This document shows positions 36,552 to 44,861 of a DNA stretch of 64,000 nt, one piece after another. Below the pieces are notes generated by a model. It was not told the DNA's origin. It made no database searches and saw only the letters and a program-made list of their open reading frames with translations. This DNA is from Sphingobacterium spiritivorum (GTDB taxonomy: Bacteria > Bacteroidota > Bacteroidia > Sphingobacteriales > Sphingobacteriaceae), in NCBI RefSeq assembly GCF_016724845.1, contig NZ_CP068082.1:4340001-4404000 (forward strand), written 5' to 3'. The position numbers and the translations under genes are program-made. Position 1 is the stretch's first letter. The number at the start of each line of letters is the position of its first letter.

Positions 36552-37891
36552 GTACACATAAATTGGTGATCGGGATAGTGATCCGTACATTGATAATAGC
36601 CATACTCATTGCTGTGTCTATATACTGCGGTATTCATAGTCTCTGGTATGTACTGACAAGTATATTTATACTTTTACTGATCCTTGTTTTTGAGACAAGG
36701 GTATTTATCAAACGCTATTACAGTAAGTTTGATGGTATTGTACAGGCCATGTTGTATGATGATTACGCCTTGAGTTTTGAGGAACAAAAGGAAAATACAG
36801 TGCTGAATCAGCTTATACGATTGTATGAGAAGAATAAAAAAGCCTCGTTTGATCTGCAATCACAGGCATTCATCTATCAACAGCTGCTTAATAGTCTGGA
36901 ATCAGGAGTTTTGATTTTGAAGAAAAGTACAGATAGCTGGACAGTGCTGAATATGAATGAATATCTGCGTAAGTATTTTGGATTACCCGGGATCACATAC
37001 TGGCATCAGTTTAAATCTTTTGTACCCCAATTTTTCGAGGCTATAGAAGATAAGAACTTTGCAGAATATAAGTCTACAATAGATATTCAGATCAATAAAG
37101 AAGAAAAACAAACTTTTGTTATTCAGACATCGGTGAGCAAAGTGGGAGACCAGCAGTATTATATCATTTTACTGGATTCTATACAGCGTGTTATAGATTC
37201 TACAGAAAATGAAGCCTGGCTGTCTATTATGAAAGTGATCGCACATGAATTGATGAATTCACTGACTCCTATACATTCACTGGCAGGAAATGTGAGCGAG
37301 ATTCTGGAACAGGAATCTCTTAGTGCGGAAGATAAAGAGGATGTACAGGTAAGCGTAGATACCATTCTGAACAGAAGCTATCATCTGCAAAAATTTGTGG
37401 AGCGCTACAGACGCCTGACCATGTTACCCAGCCCGCAGCCTGAATGGATAGCTGTAGATCCGCTTATACAGAATTGCCTGCGTGGATATACCGGAATATT
37501 ACAGCAGAAGGGAATCACTTTACATTATAACGGGGGATCTGATATACGCATATTTGCAGATGCGGTACAGATGGAACAAGTGTTGATCAATCTCTTTACA
37601 AATAGCATGTATGCTGTCGAAAGTCAGGATGTTAAAGAGATCTTCCTGCAGGTTTATACTTTGAACAAACGTGTTTATATAGAATTTGCAGATTCCGGAA
37701 GAATAATAGATCCTGAGATTGTGTCCAGGATATTTCTGCCCTTCTATACGACCCGAAAGGATGGAGGCGGAATAGGACTCACCTTATCCAAAAGTATTGT
37801 CGAGGCACATGGTGGCTATCTGTTTTATCAGATCAAAGCTGATCGTAACACATTTATCCTTGCTTTACCTGTAACGGAGAAAGAAGATTAA
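36548..37891 (+). CDS. Membrane histidine kinase partner of the NtrC-type regulator
   Basis: Sensor kinase of 447 residues. Two closely spaced N-terminal membrane helices (about 8-30 and 33-52) leave almost no periplasmic loop, so sensing is probably within the membrane or cytoplasm. A PAS-like region lies at about 105-215. The phospho-acceptor His233 is in AHELMNSLTPIHSLAG. The ATPase has the N box EQVLINLFTNSMYAV and a G2 box GGGIGLTLSKSIVEAHGG; the G1 box is degenerate (FADSGRIIDPE). Its ATG overlaps the regulator stop, so the pair is translationally coupled. Ligand unknown. Confidence 0.93.
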   Translation: MSTHKLVIGIVIRTLIIAILIAVSIYCGIHSLWYVLTSIFILLLILVFETRVFIKRYYSKFDGIVQAMLYDDYALSFEEQKENTVLNQLIRLYEKNKKASFDLQSQAFIYQQLLNSLESGVLILKKSTDSWTVLNMNEYLRKYFGLPGITYWHQFKSFVPQFFEAIEDKNFAEYKSTIDIQINKEEKQTFVIQTSVSKVGDQQYYIILLDSIQRVIDSTENEAWLSIMKVIAHELMNSLTPIHSLAGNVSEILEQESLSAEDKEDVQVSVDTILNRSYHLQKFVERYRRLTMLPSPQPEWIAVDPLIQNCLRGYTGILQQKGITLHYNGGSDIRIFADAVQMEQVLINLFTNSMYAVESQDVKEIFLQVYTLNKRVYIEFADSGRIIDPEIVSRIFLPFYTTRKDGGGIGLTLSKSIVEAHGGYLFYQIKADRNTFILALPVTEKED

Positions 37892-37946
37892 GAAAATCAC
37901 AAAAGTAATGTGTACATTGATAAGGAAGTTAGCATAAAGGAGTTAC

Positions 37947-38528
37947 ATGACCGTATTAGCACAATATATAAAGTCATATTTTGGCATCGTATCAGATGTT
38001 GAAATTGATGAAATAAGCACTCTATTTCAGAAAGAACACCTAAAGAAAGACGACTTTTTTACCCAAAAAGGAAATAGGATTAATAAACTCTCTTTTATTG
38101 AGTCCGGTATGCTTCGGATCTTTGTAAATACCGATAAAAAAGAAGTTACACAATGGATTTCTACTTCCGGGTATTTTGTAACAGATCTGACAGGTTTTAT
38201 TTTTGATGATGTTTCCCGATGGAATATTCAGGCTCTTTCAGATACTGTGCTGTATTCCATAAGTAAAGAAAATTATAAAAAGGTCGGCAGCATAGTGTCA
38301 AAATGGAATGAACTCGAAAAAATGTTTATAGTCAAGTGTTTTACCACGCTGGAAGAACGGATATTCAGTCATTTGTCTATGAGTAGTGAAGAGCGTTATC
38401 ATTATTTCTTCAAACATAACAAAGAACTTTTCAATCAGGTACCCTTGCAGTATATTGCATCTATGTTAGGAATGACACCTGAAACATTCAGCCGTATCCG
38501 AAAAAAGACAGGAGAGGTAAATTCTTAA
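37947..38528 (+). CDS. Crp/Fnr-family transcriptional regulator
   Basis: Regulator of 193 residues with an N-terminal cyclic-nucleotide-binding-like beta-roll (about 20-110; FFTQKGNRINKLSFIESG, VTQWISTSGYFVTDL) and a C-terminal winged helix (PLQYIASMLGMTPETFSRIRKK). The residues that contact cAMP in Crp are not evident, so any ligand is unknown. It is one of the few genes here with a recognisable Shine-Dalgarno sequence: AAGGAG at 37937-37942, five bases before the ATG. The SRPBCC gene follows on the same strand, and many such pairs in Bacteroidota are small accessory units of unknown role. Confidence 0.87.
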   Translation: MTVLAQYIKSYFGIVSDVEIDEISTLFQKEHLKKDDFFTQKGNRINKLSFIESGMLRIFVNTDKKEVTQWISTSGYFVTDLTGFIFDDVSRWNIQALSDTVLYSISKENYKKVGSIVSKWNELEKMFIVKCFTTLEERIFSHLSMSSEERYHYFFKHNKELFNQVPLQYIASMLGMTPETFSRIRKKTGEVNS

Positions 38529-38593
38529 TTTTTATCAAGAGCAGTCTGCTTCGTTTGAAGGATCTTTGTATTGTATTAAATGTAATTATAACC

Positions 38594-39043
38594 ATGGCAA
38601 AAGAAATCATTACCCAAATTCGTATACAGGCCACACCATTAAAGATATGGTCAGTTTTTACGGAATTTGCTCAGTATCCGCATTGGAATCCTTTTATAAA
38701 AGCATTGGATGGTAACGTCAGGGTGGGGAAAAAAATACGTGTGCACATACAACCTCCGGACTCTGGAAGTATGGTTTTCAAACCGAAAGTTTTGGTTTAT
38801 GAGGAAAACAAAAAGCTGAGTTGGATAGGCAGGCTATTATTACCGGGAATATTTGATGGTGAACATGCATTTGAACTGATTGACAATGGAGATGGTACGA
38901 CTACTTTTGTGCAAAGTGAGATATTCAAAGGTTTGCTTGTTCCGTTATTTCAAAAAACACTGGATAACAATACCAGACGAGGATTTGAACAAATGAATCT
39001 CAAGTTGAAAGAGATGTGTGAAAACGAAAGTAAGTCAGCATAA
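38594..39043 (+). CDS. SRPBCC (START-like) domain protein
   Basis: Small cytoplasmic protein of 149 residues with the polyketide-cyclase/START-like fold: an N-terminal strand EIITQIRIQATPLKIWSVF, the typical FAQYPHWNPFIKALDG segment, and LLPGIFDGEHAFELIDNGDG in the sheet. Such domains bind hydrophobic ligands. The function here is unknown. The start is placed at the ATG 38594 (MAKEII), because the upstream in-frame TTG at 38555 adds 13 residues not fitting the domain. It follows the Crp-like gene by 65 bases and ends at a shared bidirectional terminator. Confidence 0.82.
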   Translation: MAKEIITQIRIQATPLKIWSVFTEFAQYPHWNPFIKALDGNVRVGKKIRVHIQPPDSGSMVFKPKVLVYEENKKLSWIGRLLLPGIFDGEHAFELIDNGDGTTTFVQSEIFKGLLVPLFQKTLDNNTRRGFEQMNLKLKEMCENESKSA

Positions 39044-39080
39044 AAAAAAGGTCTTCTTTAGCATAAAGAAGACCTTTTTT
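39044..39080. terminator. Bidirectional terminator between SRPBCC and iscA genes
   Basis: Perfect 16-bp stem AAAAAAGGTCTTCTTT (39044-39059) / AAAGAAGACCTTTTTT (39065-39080) with a five-base loop. A-tract on one side and T-tract on the other allow termination of both convergent transcripts. Confidence 0.93.
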
Positions 39081-39092
39081 ATCTGTTCTGTG

Positions 39093-39428
39093 TTATACAG
39101 AGAAACTCTCTCCGCAGGCACAAGTCCTGCTGGCATTAGGATTATGGAATTCAAATCCTTTACCGTTTAGTCCGTCTGAATAATCCAGCTCAGTACCTGC
39201 CAGATATAAATATGATTTAATATCCAGACAGATTTTTATTCCTTTATCTTCAGAAAATTGGTCTCCCTTTTTTTCTTCGTTATCAAAATCGAGTTTATAG
39301 GAAAGACCTGAGCAACCTCCACTCTCTACGGCGACCCTAACAAAATAACTGTCGTCGTATTGTTCCGACTTCATAATAGAGTGGATACGTTCTTTCGCTT
39401 TATCTGTAATGGTGATCATGCTGTCCAT
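39093..39428 (-). CDS. IscA/ErpA-type iron-sulfur cluster assembly protein
   Basis: A-type Fe-S carrier of 111 residues that receives clusters and delivers them to apoproteins. The three conserved cysteines are present: VESGGCSGLSY in the middle and CAC near the C-terminus (SRTCACGESFSV). Start at 39428, or possibly the second Met three residues later (MITITDKAKERI), which matches the family N-terminus. It is downstream of a cysteine desulfurase gene on the same strand with a 77-base gap. Together they supply sulfur and cluster transfer. Confidence 0.95.
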   Translation of the reverse strand: MDSMITITDKAKERIHSIMKSEQYDDSYFVRVAVESGGCSGLSYKLDFDNEEKKGDQFSEDKGIKICLDIKSYLYLAGTELDYSDGLNGKGFEFHNPNASRTCACGESFSV

Positions 39429-39505
39429 GTTTTCTGCTTTTCTTACAAATTACGCTATTTTTTTGAAAATAAGCAATGTGTTCTCTGTTAGTATTCTGTC
39501 AAAAA

Positions 39506-40684
39506 TCAATCCAAAAGTCCATCCTTGTACAGTTGCCATACAGGGGATTGCTCCCGGATCTGGCAGACAACAGTCCGGAGTTTTGCTACCGTCTTTTTTA
39601 TTTCTTCCTCCGTCGTATATCTGCTCAGACTAAATCGCAGACTGCAAAAGGCTTCCTCATCGCTGCGGTGCATAGCTTTGAGCACATGTGAAGGGTCACG
39701 GTCACCCGATACACAGGCCGAGCCTGCAGATATAGCTATATCAGTAAGCCTGCTCATGATCTCCGTAGCTTTGGTATGCCTGAACGTGATGTTGGAAGTA
39801 TTGGCAATACGGGATACAGCTGAAGCAATGACTTCTGTGTCTGGTATTTCTGTTAAGATCCTGTTTTCTAACAAATTCCTTAAGTCGGAGATCGTTTGTT
39901 GACAGCTCAAATCAGAGACTGCCAGTTCGAGTGCTTTTCCCATCCCGACAATAGCAGGGACATTATACGTTCCGCCACGAAATCCCTGTTCCTGTTTACC
40001 TCCGTGTATAAGGGTCTCTATCTGCGTGGGTCTGGATTTTCTTCGTATATATAAAGCTCCAGCACCTTTGGGGCCATGAAATTTGTGCGCACTGAAGCAA
40101 AGAATGTCGATCATGGTCTTTTCGAGATTAAGCGGCACTTTACCTACATACTGAGTCGCATCACAAAAAAACAAAGTATTCTTCTCTCTGGTAATTGTGG
40201 CAATTTCCTCTATGGGATGAATAACACCGCTTTCGTTGTTAGCTGCCATCAATGCTACAAGAATGGTATCCGGCCGGATCAGATCTGCCAGTGCATTTGT
40301 ATCTATCATGCCATTGCGGTCTGTAGAGACATATGTTATCTCTGCGCCTTTTTTTTGAAGATATTCACAACAGCCGAGTACGGCTTTATGTTCAGTAGCT
40401 GAAGTAATAATATGTTTTCCTTTGCCTGAGTATAGTGCAAATACACCTTTTATAACGGTGTTGATTGCTTCTGTAGCACCTGAATTAAAGAAAATTTCTT
40501 TCTCACTTGCATGAAGACTTGTTGCAATCTGCTGCCTGGCTTTTACTACTGCAGAAGAAGCAATCCTGCCCGGTTTATGTTGTATACTCGAAGCATTTCC
40601 ATAGGACTGCGTGAGGTAGGGTATCATTTCTTCCAATACATCCGGATCGAGTGCTGTGGTAGCATTATTATCTAAATAAATCAT
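39506..40684 (-). CDS. Cysteine desulfurase (NifS/IscS type)
   Basis: PLP enzyme of 392 residues converting cysteine to alanine and enzyme-bound persulfide for Fe-S clusters and thio-modifications. Seen: MIYLDNNATTALDPDVLEEM at the N-terminus, cofactor region FNSGATEAINTVIKG, TEHKAVLGCCEYL, the PLP lysine in FSAHKFHGPKGAGALY, and the active-site cysteine in SAGSACVSGDRDPSHVL. The cysteine loop is of the short, class I type with C-x-S-G. It is upstream of the IscA-type gene and divergent from the MscS gene. No IscU or Suf genes are nearby. Confidence 0.95.
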   Translation of the reverse strand: MIYLDNNATTALDPDVLEEMIPYLTQSYGNASSIQHKPGRIASSAVVKARQQIATSLHASEKEIFFNSGATEAINTVIKGVFALYSGKGKHIITSATEHKAVLGCCEYLQKKGAEITYVSTDRNGMIDTNALADLIRPDTILVALMAANNESGVIHPIEEIATITREKNTLFFCDATQYVGKVPLNLEKTMIDILCFSAHKFHGPKGAGALYIRRKSRPTQIETLIHGGKQEQGFRGGTYNVPAIVGMGKALELAVSDLSCQQTISDLRNLLENRILTEIPDTEVIASAVSRIANTSNITFRHTKATEIMSRLTDIAISAGSACVSGDRDPSHVLKAMHRSDEEAFCSLRFSLSRYTTEEEIKKTVAKLRTVVCQIREQSPVWQLYKDGLLD

Positions 40685-40747
40685 AGAAATGAATGTTAAA
40701 GATTTTTAAAAGTTAAAGAAAATACGGTGCAAAAAATCAATTCTTCC

Positions 40748-40755
40748 TACCTTTG
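40748..40755 (+). promoter_or_regulatory. -7 element of the MscS gene
   Basis: TACCTTTG, exact TAnnTTTG match, with no clear -33. It ends 2 bases before an in-frame ATG at 40758 and 38 bases before the ATG at 40794. Transcription would start at or inside the first ATG, which favours the second as the real start. Confidence 0.45.
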
Positions 40756-40793
40756 GAATGAAAAATCAAATATATTCAAATTTTAACAATTGT

Positions 40794-41663
40794 ATGGAAA
40801 CAGTAAATATTAGCAGATTTGAAGGCGGATTAGAAAAACTTATAGATGTAGTCATTGTCAGTATACCCAGTATTGCGGTAGGTCTGGGCATATTATTCTT
40901 TGGCCGATACCTTATTAAATTTCTGATTAATATCATGAATAAGCGTTTTGAAAGACGCAATATAGACGTATCCATACGGGCATTTATATCCAGCATGTTA
41001 AAGTTTGTCCTGTATGCTTTGCTTATTCTTACGGCAGCCAGTACAATGGGTATTCAGACCACATCTTTTATTGCAGCATTATCAGCATTTGGTCTGGCAG
41101 TAGGTATGGCATTGCAAGGCAGTCTTTCTAATTTTGCAGGAGGTGTATTGATTTTAATGTTTAGACCATTTGAAGTCGGAGATTATGTTTCCAGTGCCAA
41201 TGGTTCAGCCGGTACGGTAGAACGTATAGATTTGCTTTATACTACTTTAATTGGTGCCGACGGAATACGGGTATTCAGCCCGAATGGTACACTGGCTAAT
41301 TCAGTCATAAAAAACTACACCAAGATTGTCAACAGAAGACTGGAATATGTAATCGGTATATCGTATGATGCCAATATTAAAACGGCTAAGGATATTATTC
41401 TGGAAGTGCTTAAATCTGATAACCGTATTCTGGAAACACCGGCCCCGGAAATCTTTGTAAGCGAGCTTGCTGATAGTTCCGTGAACCTTACTATACGTGC
41501 ATGGGCTAAGAAAGAAAACTTCTGGCCGGCGAATAATGAAAATCAGGAGGTCATTAAAAACGCCCTGGATAAACATGGTATCAGCATTCCTTTTCCACAG
41601 ACAGAGCTTCATATTGTGAATGATAAGCTGACAATGACGACTAATCCAAAGCGCGAGTCGTAA
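40794..41663 (+). CDS. Small-conductance mechanosensitive channel (MscS family)
   Basis: Inner-membrane channel of about 289 residues that opens under membrane tension on osmotic downshock. Three membrane helices are visible: IPSIAVGLGILFFGRYLI, FVLYALLILTAASTMGI, and the pore-lining TM3 FGLAVGMALQGSLSNFAGG with the glycine/alanine packing pattern. The beta domain FRPFEVGDYV and the C-terminal alpha/beta domain follow. The frame is open from an ATG at 40758, but 40794 (METVNISRFEGG) is preferred because a -7 box ends at 40755. Its last 23 bases overlap the end of a convergent small gene. Confidence 0.93.
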   Translation: METVNISRFEGGLEKLIDVVIVSIPSIAVGLGILFFGRYLIKFLINIMNKRFERRNIDVSIRAFISSMLKFVLYALLILTAASTMGIQTTSFIAALSAFGLAVGMALQGSLSNFAGGVLILMFRPFEVGDYVSSANGSAGTVERIDLLYTTLIGADGIRVFSPNGTLANSVIKNYTKIVNRRLEYVIGISYDANIKTAKDIILEVLKSDNRILETPAPEIFVSELADSSVNLTIRAWAKKENFWPANNENQEVIKNALDKHGISIPFPQTELHIVNDKLTMTTNPKRES

Positions 41664-41787
41664 TAAAGTAGCGATAGGCTAAAATAGCCTGTTGAAATTT
41701 GGTCAGCTTTGTGGGATCTTTCTTACTCAGTTTAGGAAGAATCACCTTATTGATCTTTGCCAATAGTCTGAAAATAGATTTACGCAT
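41641..41787 (-). CDS. Conserved 48-residue basic protein
   Basis: A short frame begins MRKSIFRLLAKINKVILPKL and ends AYRYFITTRALD before a TAG stop. It is strongly basic, with a predicted N-terminal amphipathic helix and a C-terminal aromatic segment AILAYRYF. From memory, proteins of about 50 residues with the pattern K-I-N-K-x-x-L-P-x-x-S-K-K-D and a YRYxxTxxALD end are widespread in Bacteroidota, often as hypothetical or loosely named SsrA-binding protein; this needs a search. An exact -7 box TACTTTTG is at 41800-41793, 5 bases before the ATG. The gene lies in the mscS/FAD-oxidoreductase gap, convergent to mscS and overlapping its end by 23 bases. Function unknown. Confidence 0.7.
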   Translation of the reverse strand: MRKSIFRLLAKINKVILPKLSKKDPTKLTKFQQAILAYRYFITTRALD

Positions 41788-41806
41788 AAGTACAAAAGTA
41801 TATATC

Positions 41807-41834
41807 AGGACCGTAATTCAGACGGTCCTTTTTT
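41807..41834 (+). terminator. Terminator downstream of mscS
   Basis: Stem AGGACCG (41807-41813) / CGGTCCT (41823-41829) followed by TTTTT. It would end plus-strand transcripts coming from mscS after they cross the small gene antisense, and separates them from the FAD oxidoreductase gene. Confidence 0.75.
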
Positions 41835-41897
41835 ATTTAAAAGGATTTTACGAAACTTTTGTTTGCCGGTTTTGTTTTTTGATATAAATAATACTAT

Positions 41898-43112
41898 ATG
41901 GATTTATATTCTGGACTACCTTTTTGGATAATAAAAAATGCCCTTTACGATTACAATAAACCCCTTCAGGAAGACTTAAAAATAGACGTTGCTATTATTG
42001 GATCAGGAATCACAGGATCTTTGGTGGCTCATGAACTGTGCGAAGCTGGAATTAAGTGTGCCATTTTTGATAAAAGAACCGTTGCTACAGGCAGCACAGC
42101 TGCAAGTACTGCACAATTGCAGTATGAGATAGATGTGCCTCTGAGCCAGATGCTTAATGATGTAGGTGAAAAGAAAGCTGTACAAGCCTATCAATCGAGT
42201 TTGCAGTCTATCACTGATCTGGAGAATGTTTTGAAAAAGACAAATGTAAAAGCAGACTTTAAACGTGTCTCCACCATATTTCTTGCCAGTAACAGGAAAG
42301 GGCGAAGAATGATTCGTGAAGAATATGATGCCCGTACACAATATGGATTGCCGGTATCTTATCTGGATGAAGAGCAGCTCCTGAAAGAATACGGCATTGA
42401 AGGGTTTGGAGCACTTTATAATGATCAGTCCGCCCAGATGGATGCCTATTCCGCTGCAACAGGTATATTAAATTATCATCACAGCAAAAAAGAACTGGAT
42501 ATCTATAGTCCTGTAGAGATTGTCAGCTATCAGGAAAAGCGGGGAGGATATGATCTGAAGACCAAAGACGGATTTGTTATTTCCTGTAAATACGTGATTA
42601 TTGCTGCAGGTTTTGAAGCCGGTCAATTTTTACCAAAGGAGGTGATGCAACTCAATTCTACCTATGCATTAGTCACGAATCCTATTGCAGATGAACAGTT
42701 CTGGAAGGAAAAGAGTCTGATCTGGGAAACAAAGTCTCCTTATTTTTACATGCGTTCTACTGCAGACAACCGGATCATGATGGGAGGGGAGGATGAACCT
42801 TTTCGCAATCCGAGAGTCCGGGATTTGTTGCTGCGGAAGAAAGTCCGGAAACTATCCTACAAACTAAAGAAAATGTTTCCTGAAATTAAGTTTGAAGTCA
42901 GTATGGCCTGGTGTGGTACATTTTCTTCGACTAAAGACGGATTGCCATTTATCGGTGCATGGCCAGGTAATAAAAGGATGCTGTATGCGTTGGGATACGG
43001 TGGTAACGGTATTACATTCAGTATGATTGCGGCTCAGATTATACGCAATACCTTAGAGGGGAAAAAAGACGACAGAGCAGATACTTTTGGTTTTGAAAGA
43101 CTATCTGAATAA
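41898..43112 (+). CDS. FAD-dependent oxidoreductase (DAO family)
   Basis: Flavoprotein of 404 residues in the D-amino-acid oxidase/glycine oxidase-like superfamily. The FAD Rossmann motif is VAIIGSGITGSLVAHELCEAG (about residues 28-48, GxGxxG). It is followed by DKRTVATGSTAASTAQLQYE and, near the C-terminus, GLPFIGAWPGNKRMLYALGYGG, which completes the cofactor site. Related proteins oxidise amines or amino acids. Substrate specificity cannot be read from sequence. It lacks the C-terminal Rieske domain of some homologues. Monocistronic, with a strong bidirectional terminator right after it. Confidence 0.87.
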   Translation: MDLYSGLPFWIIKNALYDYNKPLQEDLKIDVAIIGSGITGSLVAHELCEAGIKCAIFDKRTVATGSTAASTAQLQYEIDVPLSQMLNDVGEKKAVQAYQSSLQSITDLENVLKKTNVKADFKRVSTIFLASNRKGRRMIREEYDARTQYGLPVSYLDEEQLLKEYGIEGFGALYNDQSAQMDAYSAATGILNYHHSKKELDIYSPVEIVSYQEKRGGYDLKTKDGFVISCKYVIIAAGFEAGQFLPKEVMQLNSTYALVTNPIADEQFWKEKSLIWETKSPYFYMRSTADNRIMMGGEDEPFRNPRVRDLLLRKKVRKLSYKLKKMFPEIKFEVSMAWCGTFSSTKDGLPFIGAWPGNKRMLYALGYGGNGITFSMIAAQIIRNTLEGKKDDRADTFGFERLSE

Positions 43113-43117
43113 ACATA

Positions 43118-43154
43118 AACAGAAAAAGGAACGTTAAGTTCCTTTTTCTGTTTT
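43118..43154. terminator. Bidirectional terminator between FAD oxidoreductase and GDPD genes
   Basis: Perfect 15-bp stem AACAGAAAAAGGAAC (43118-43132) / GTTCCTTTTTCTGTT (43138-43152) with loop GTTAA. The right arm ends at the last codon of the convergent gene, so one hairpin serves both transcripts. Confidence 0.93.
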
Positions 43155-44070
43155 AAAGTAAGTTTGGATAATCACTGATTATACCATCCACTTTTAACTT
43201 TTTCAGTCGTTTGATTTCATCTTTTGTATTTGCGGTCCACGGGATTACCTTTATGCCTCTGGCATGGCAATCCGCAACAAATTCCTTTGTAACAAGTGAA
43301 TAGTTCGGGCTGATGATAAATGGAGTAAAGCCTAAATCCTTGATTAATTCCTCGACTGTTTGTTTATTGTTTCCGTCGATCAGATAGGAAGATTTCAGTT
43401 GCGGATACATCTTATTCAGATATTGTATCGTACGCTTATCAAAAGATTGTATAACCGTTCTTGAACCTATACCCTTATTCATAATTACCTCTACCATCAG
43501 ATCTACAAATGTAGAGGGCTGCGGATGCAGGATATTATCGCCTTTCGGAGAGCTCTTGGTTTCGATATTATAAAACATCGGACTTTTCCGGTGCAATTTA
43601 GCCTCAGCTTCAGCTGCATCAATGAGTTCAGAAAGTAGCGGTATATGGGTTTTCAGTTTTAACTGATCCGGAAAATCGCTGTACAACTTAGAACCTGTAT
43701 CATAGGTTTTGAGTTCGTTATAATCAAATTTATAGATTTTCAGATCCTTTTTGTCAGCAGGAATATCCTTTCCATCCGCATAGCGTATATATTTGGGATT
43801 TAAATAGTCATCATGTGTAACCACTACTTTTTTGTCTGCTGTGATGTGACAATCCATTTCTAAAGTTGTAATATGAGGCATATGTTCAATGGTCATCTTC
43901 ATGGCCTCAATCGTATTCTCCGGATATAAACCTCTGCCACCTCTGTGAGCTTCAGCAGAGAAATCAGGAAATCTGTCATTCACCAGTTGATTTTTTTTGT
44001 TAAACATACTACAAGATGAAAATCCTAAAGTTAAAGCCAATCCGCACAATGCAAAAAAATAAAATTTCAT
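43153..44070 (-). CDS. Glycerophosphodiester phosphodiesterase lipoprotein
   Basis: Hydrolyses glycerophosphodiesters (from phospholipid breakdown) to glycerol-3-phosphate plus alcohol. The 305 residues start with a lipoprotein signal, lipobox LGFSSC, so it is membrane-anchored in the periplasm or outer membrane. Catalytic motifs: HRGGRGLYPENTIEAM, EMDCHITADKKVVVTHDD (Glu/Asp metal ligands and second His), FYNIETKS, and the C-terminal VIPWTANTKDEIKRL. It lies downstream of glpF-glpK-glpD on the same strand, fitting a supply of glycerol-3-phosphate to GlpD. It has its own -7 box and may be expressed separately. Confidence 0.94.
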   Translation of the reverse strand: MKFYFFALCGLALTLGFSSCSMFNKKNQLVNDRFPDFSAEAHRGGRGLYPENTIEAMKMTIEHMPHITTLEMDCHITADKKVVVTHDDYLNPKYIRYADGKDIPADKKDLKIYKFDYNELKTYDTGSKLYSDFPDQLKLKTHIPLLSELIDAAEAEAKLHRKSPMFYNIETKSSPKGDNILHPQPSTFVDLMVEVIMNKGIGSRTVIQSFDKRTIQYLNKMYPQLKSSYLIDGNNKQTVEELIKDLGFTPFIISPNYSLVTKEFVADCHARGIKVIPWTANTKDEIKRLKKLKVDGIISDYPNLL

Positions 44071-44086
44071 GTTTATCTATTTTATA

Positions 44087-44094
44087 CAAAAATA
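44087..44094 (-). promoter_or_regulatory. -7 element of the glycerophosphodiesterase gene
   Basis: TATTTTTG on the minus strand, an exact TAnnTTTG match 16 bases before the ATG at 44070. It lies in the 32-base gap after glpF within a small CTATTTT/AAAATAG dyad. No -33 TTG at the usual distance. Confidence 0.35.
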
Positions 44095-44102
44095 GTCTTT
44101 TC

Positions 44103-44828
44103 TTAATTTAATACTAGATACAGACCTACAGCAAGCAAACTACCGATCACAGGACCGATCACCGGTACCCAGGCATAGCCTGCATCAAAGCCCGCTTTGT
44201 TCTTTATCGGAAGAAGGGCATGCATAATACGGGGACCAAGGTCACGAGCCGGATTGATCGCATATCCGGTGGTACCCCCAAGCGCCAGACCGATAACCCA
44301 TACTACAAATGCTACCGGCAACGCACCTATAGAACCAAGACCTACAGGTGAATCATCAGCTAACTTGGCATCCGTAAAGTGAAAGATGGTAAATATCAGC
44401 ACAAAGGTACCTACGATTTCGCTGATCAGATTGACGGGAATATTACGGATAGCAGGAGCAGTACAGAATACAGCTTGTTTTGCTCCGGCATCTTCTGTTG
44501 CATCAAAATGATCTTTGTACATCAGCCATACCAGAAATGCACCCGACATAGCCCCCGCAAATTGTGCGGCAATATATTCCATACCTGCTGCAAAGGTCAT
44601 CTTTCCCAAAGCCATATTGGCTACAGTGACAGCAGGACTAAGATGCGCTCCGCTATAAGGGCCTGCAATAACTACTCCGCAAAAGACAGCCAGTCCCCAT
44701 GCTGTAGTAATGACAATCCAACCCGAATTGTTTCCTTTTGTCTTGTTTAATACTACATTCGCCACAACGCCTCCTCCGAGAAGGATCAATACTGCTGTTC
44801 CTATAAGTTCAGCTACAAATGGTGTCAT
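44103..44828 (-). CDS. glpF: Glycerol facilitator/aquaporin (MIP family)
   Basis: Inner-membrane channel of 241 residues with six helices, for glycerol and perhaps water entry. The second half-helix carries the standard NPA motif in GYAINPARDLGPRI, with Arg and Asp typical of aquaglyceroporins (NPARD). The first half-helix reads SGAHLSPAVT, so the usual NPA is SPA here, an uncommon change at the pore centre. The glycerol role is supported by glpK 33 bases upstream in the same operon. The C-terminus lacks the extended loop of E. coli GlpF. Confidence 0.92.
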   Translation of the reverse strand: MTPFVAELIGTAVLILLGGGVVANVVLNKTKGNNSGWIVITTAWGLAVFCGVVIAGPYSGAHLSPAVTVANMALGKMTFAAGMEYIAAQFAGAMSGAFLVWLMYKDHFDATEDAGAKQAVFCTAPAIRNIPVNLISEIVGTFVLIFTIFHFTDAKLADDSPVGLGSIGALPVAFVVWVIGLALGGTTGYAINPARDLGPRIMHALLPIKNKAGFDAGYAWVPVIGPVIGSLLAVGLYLVLN

Positions 44829-44861
44829 AATTTTATCTGATTTGGTTTATAAAGGTTATCA

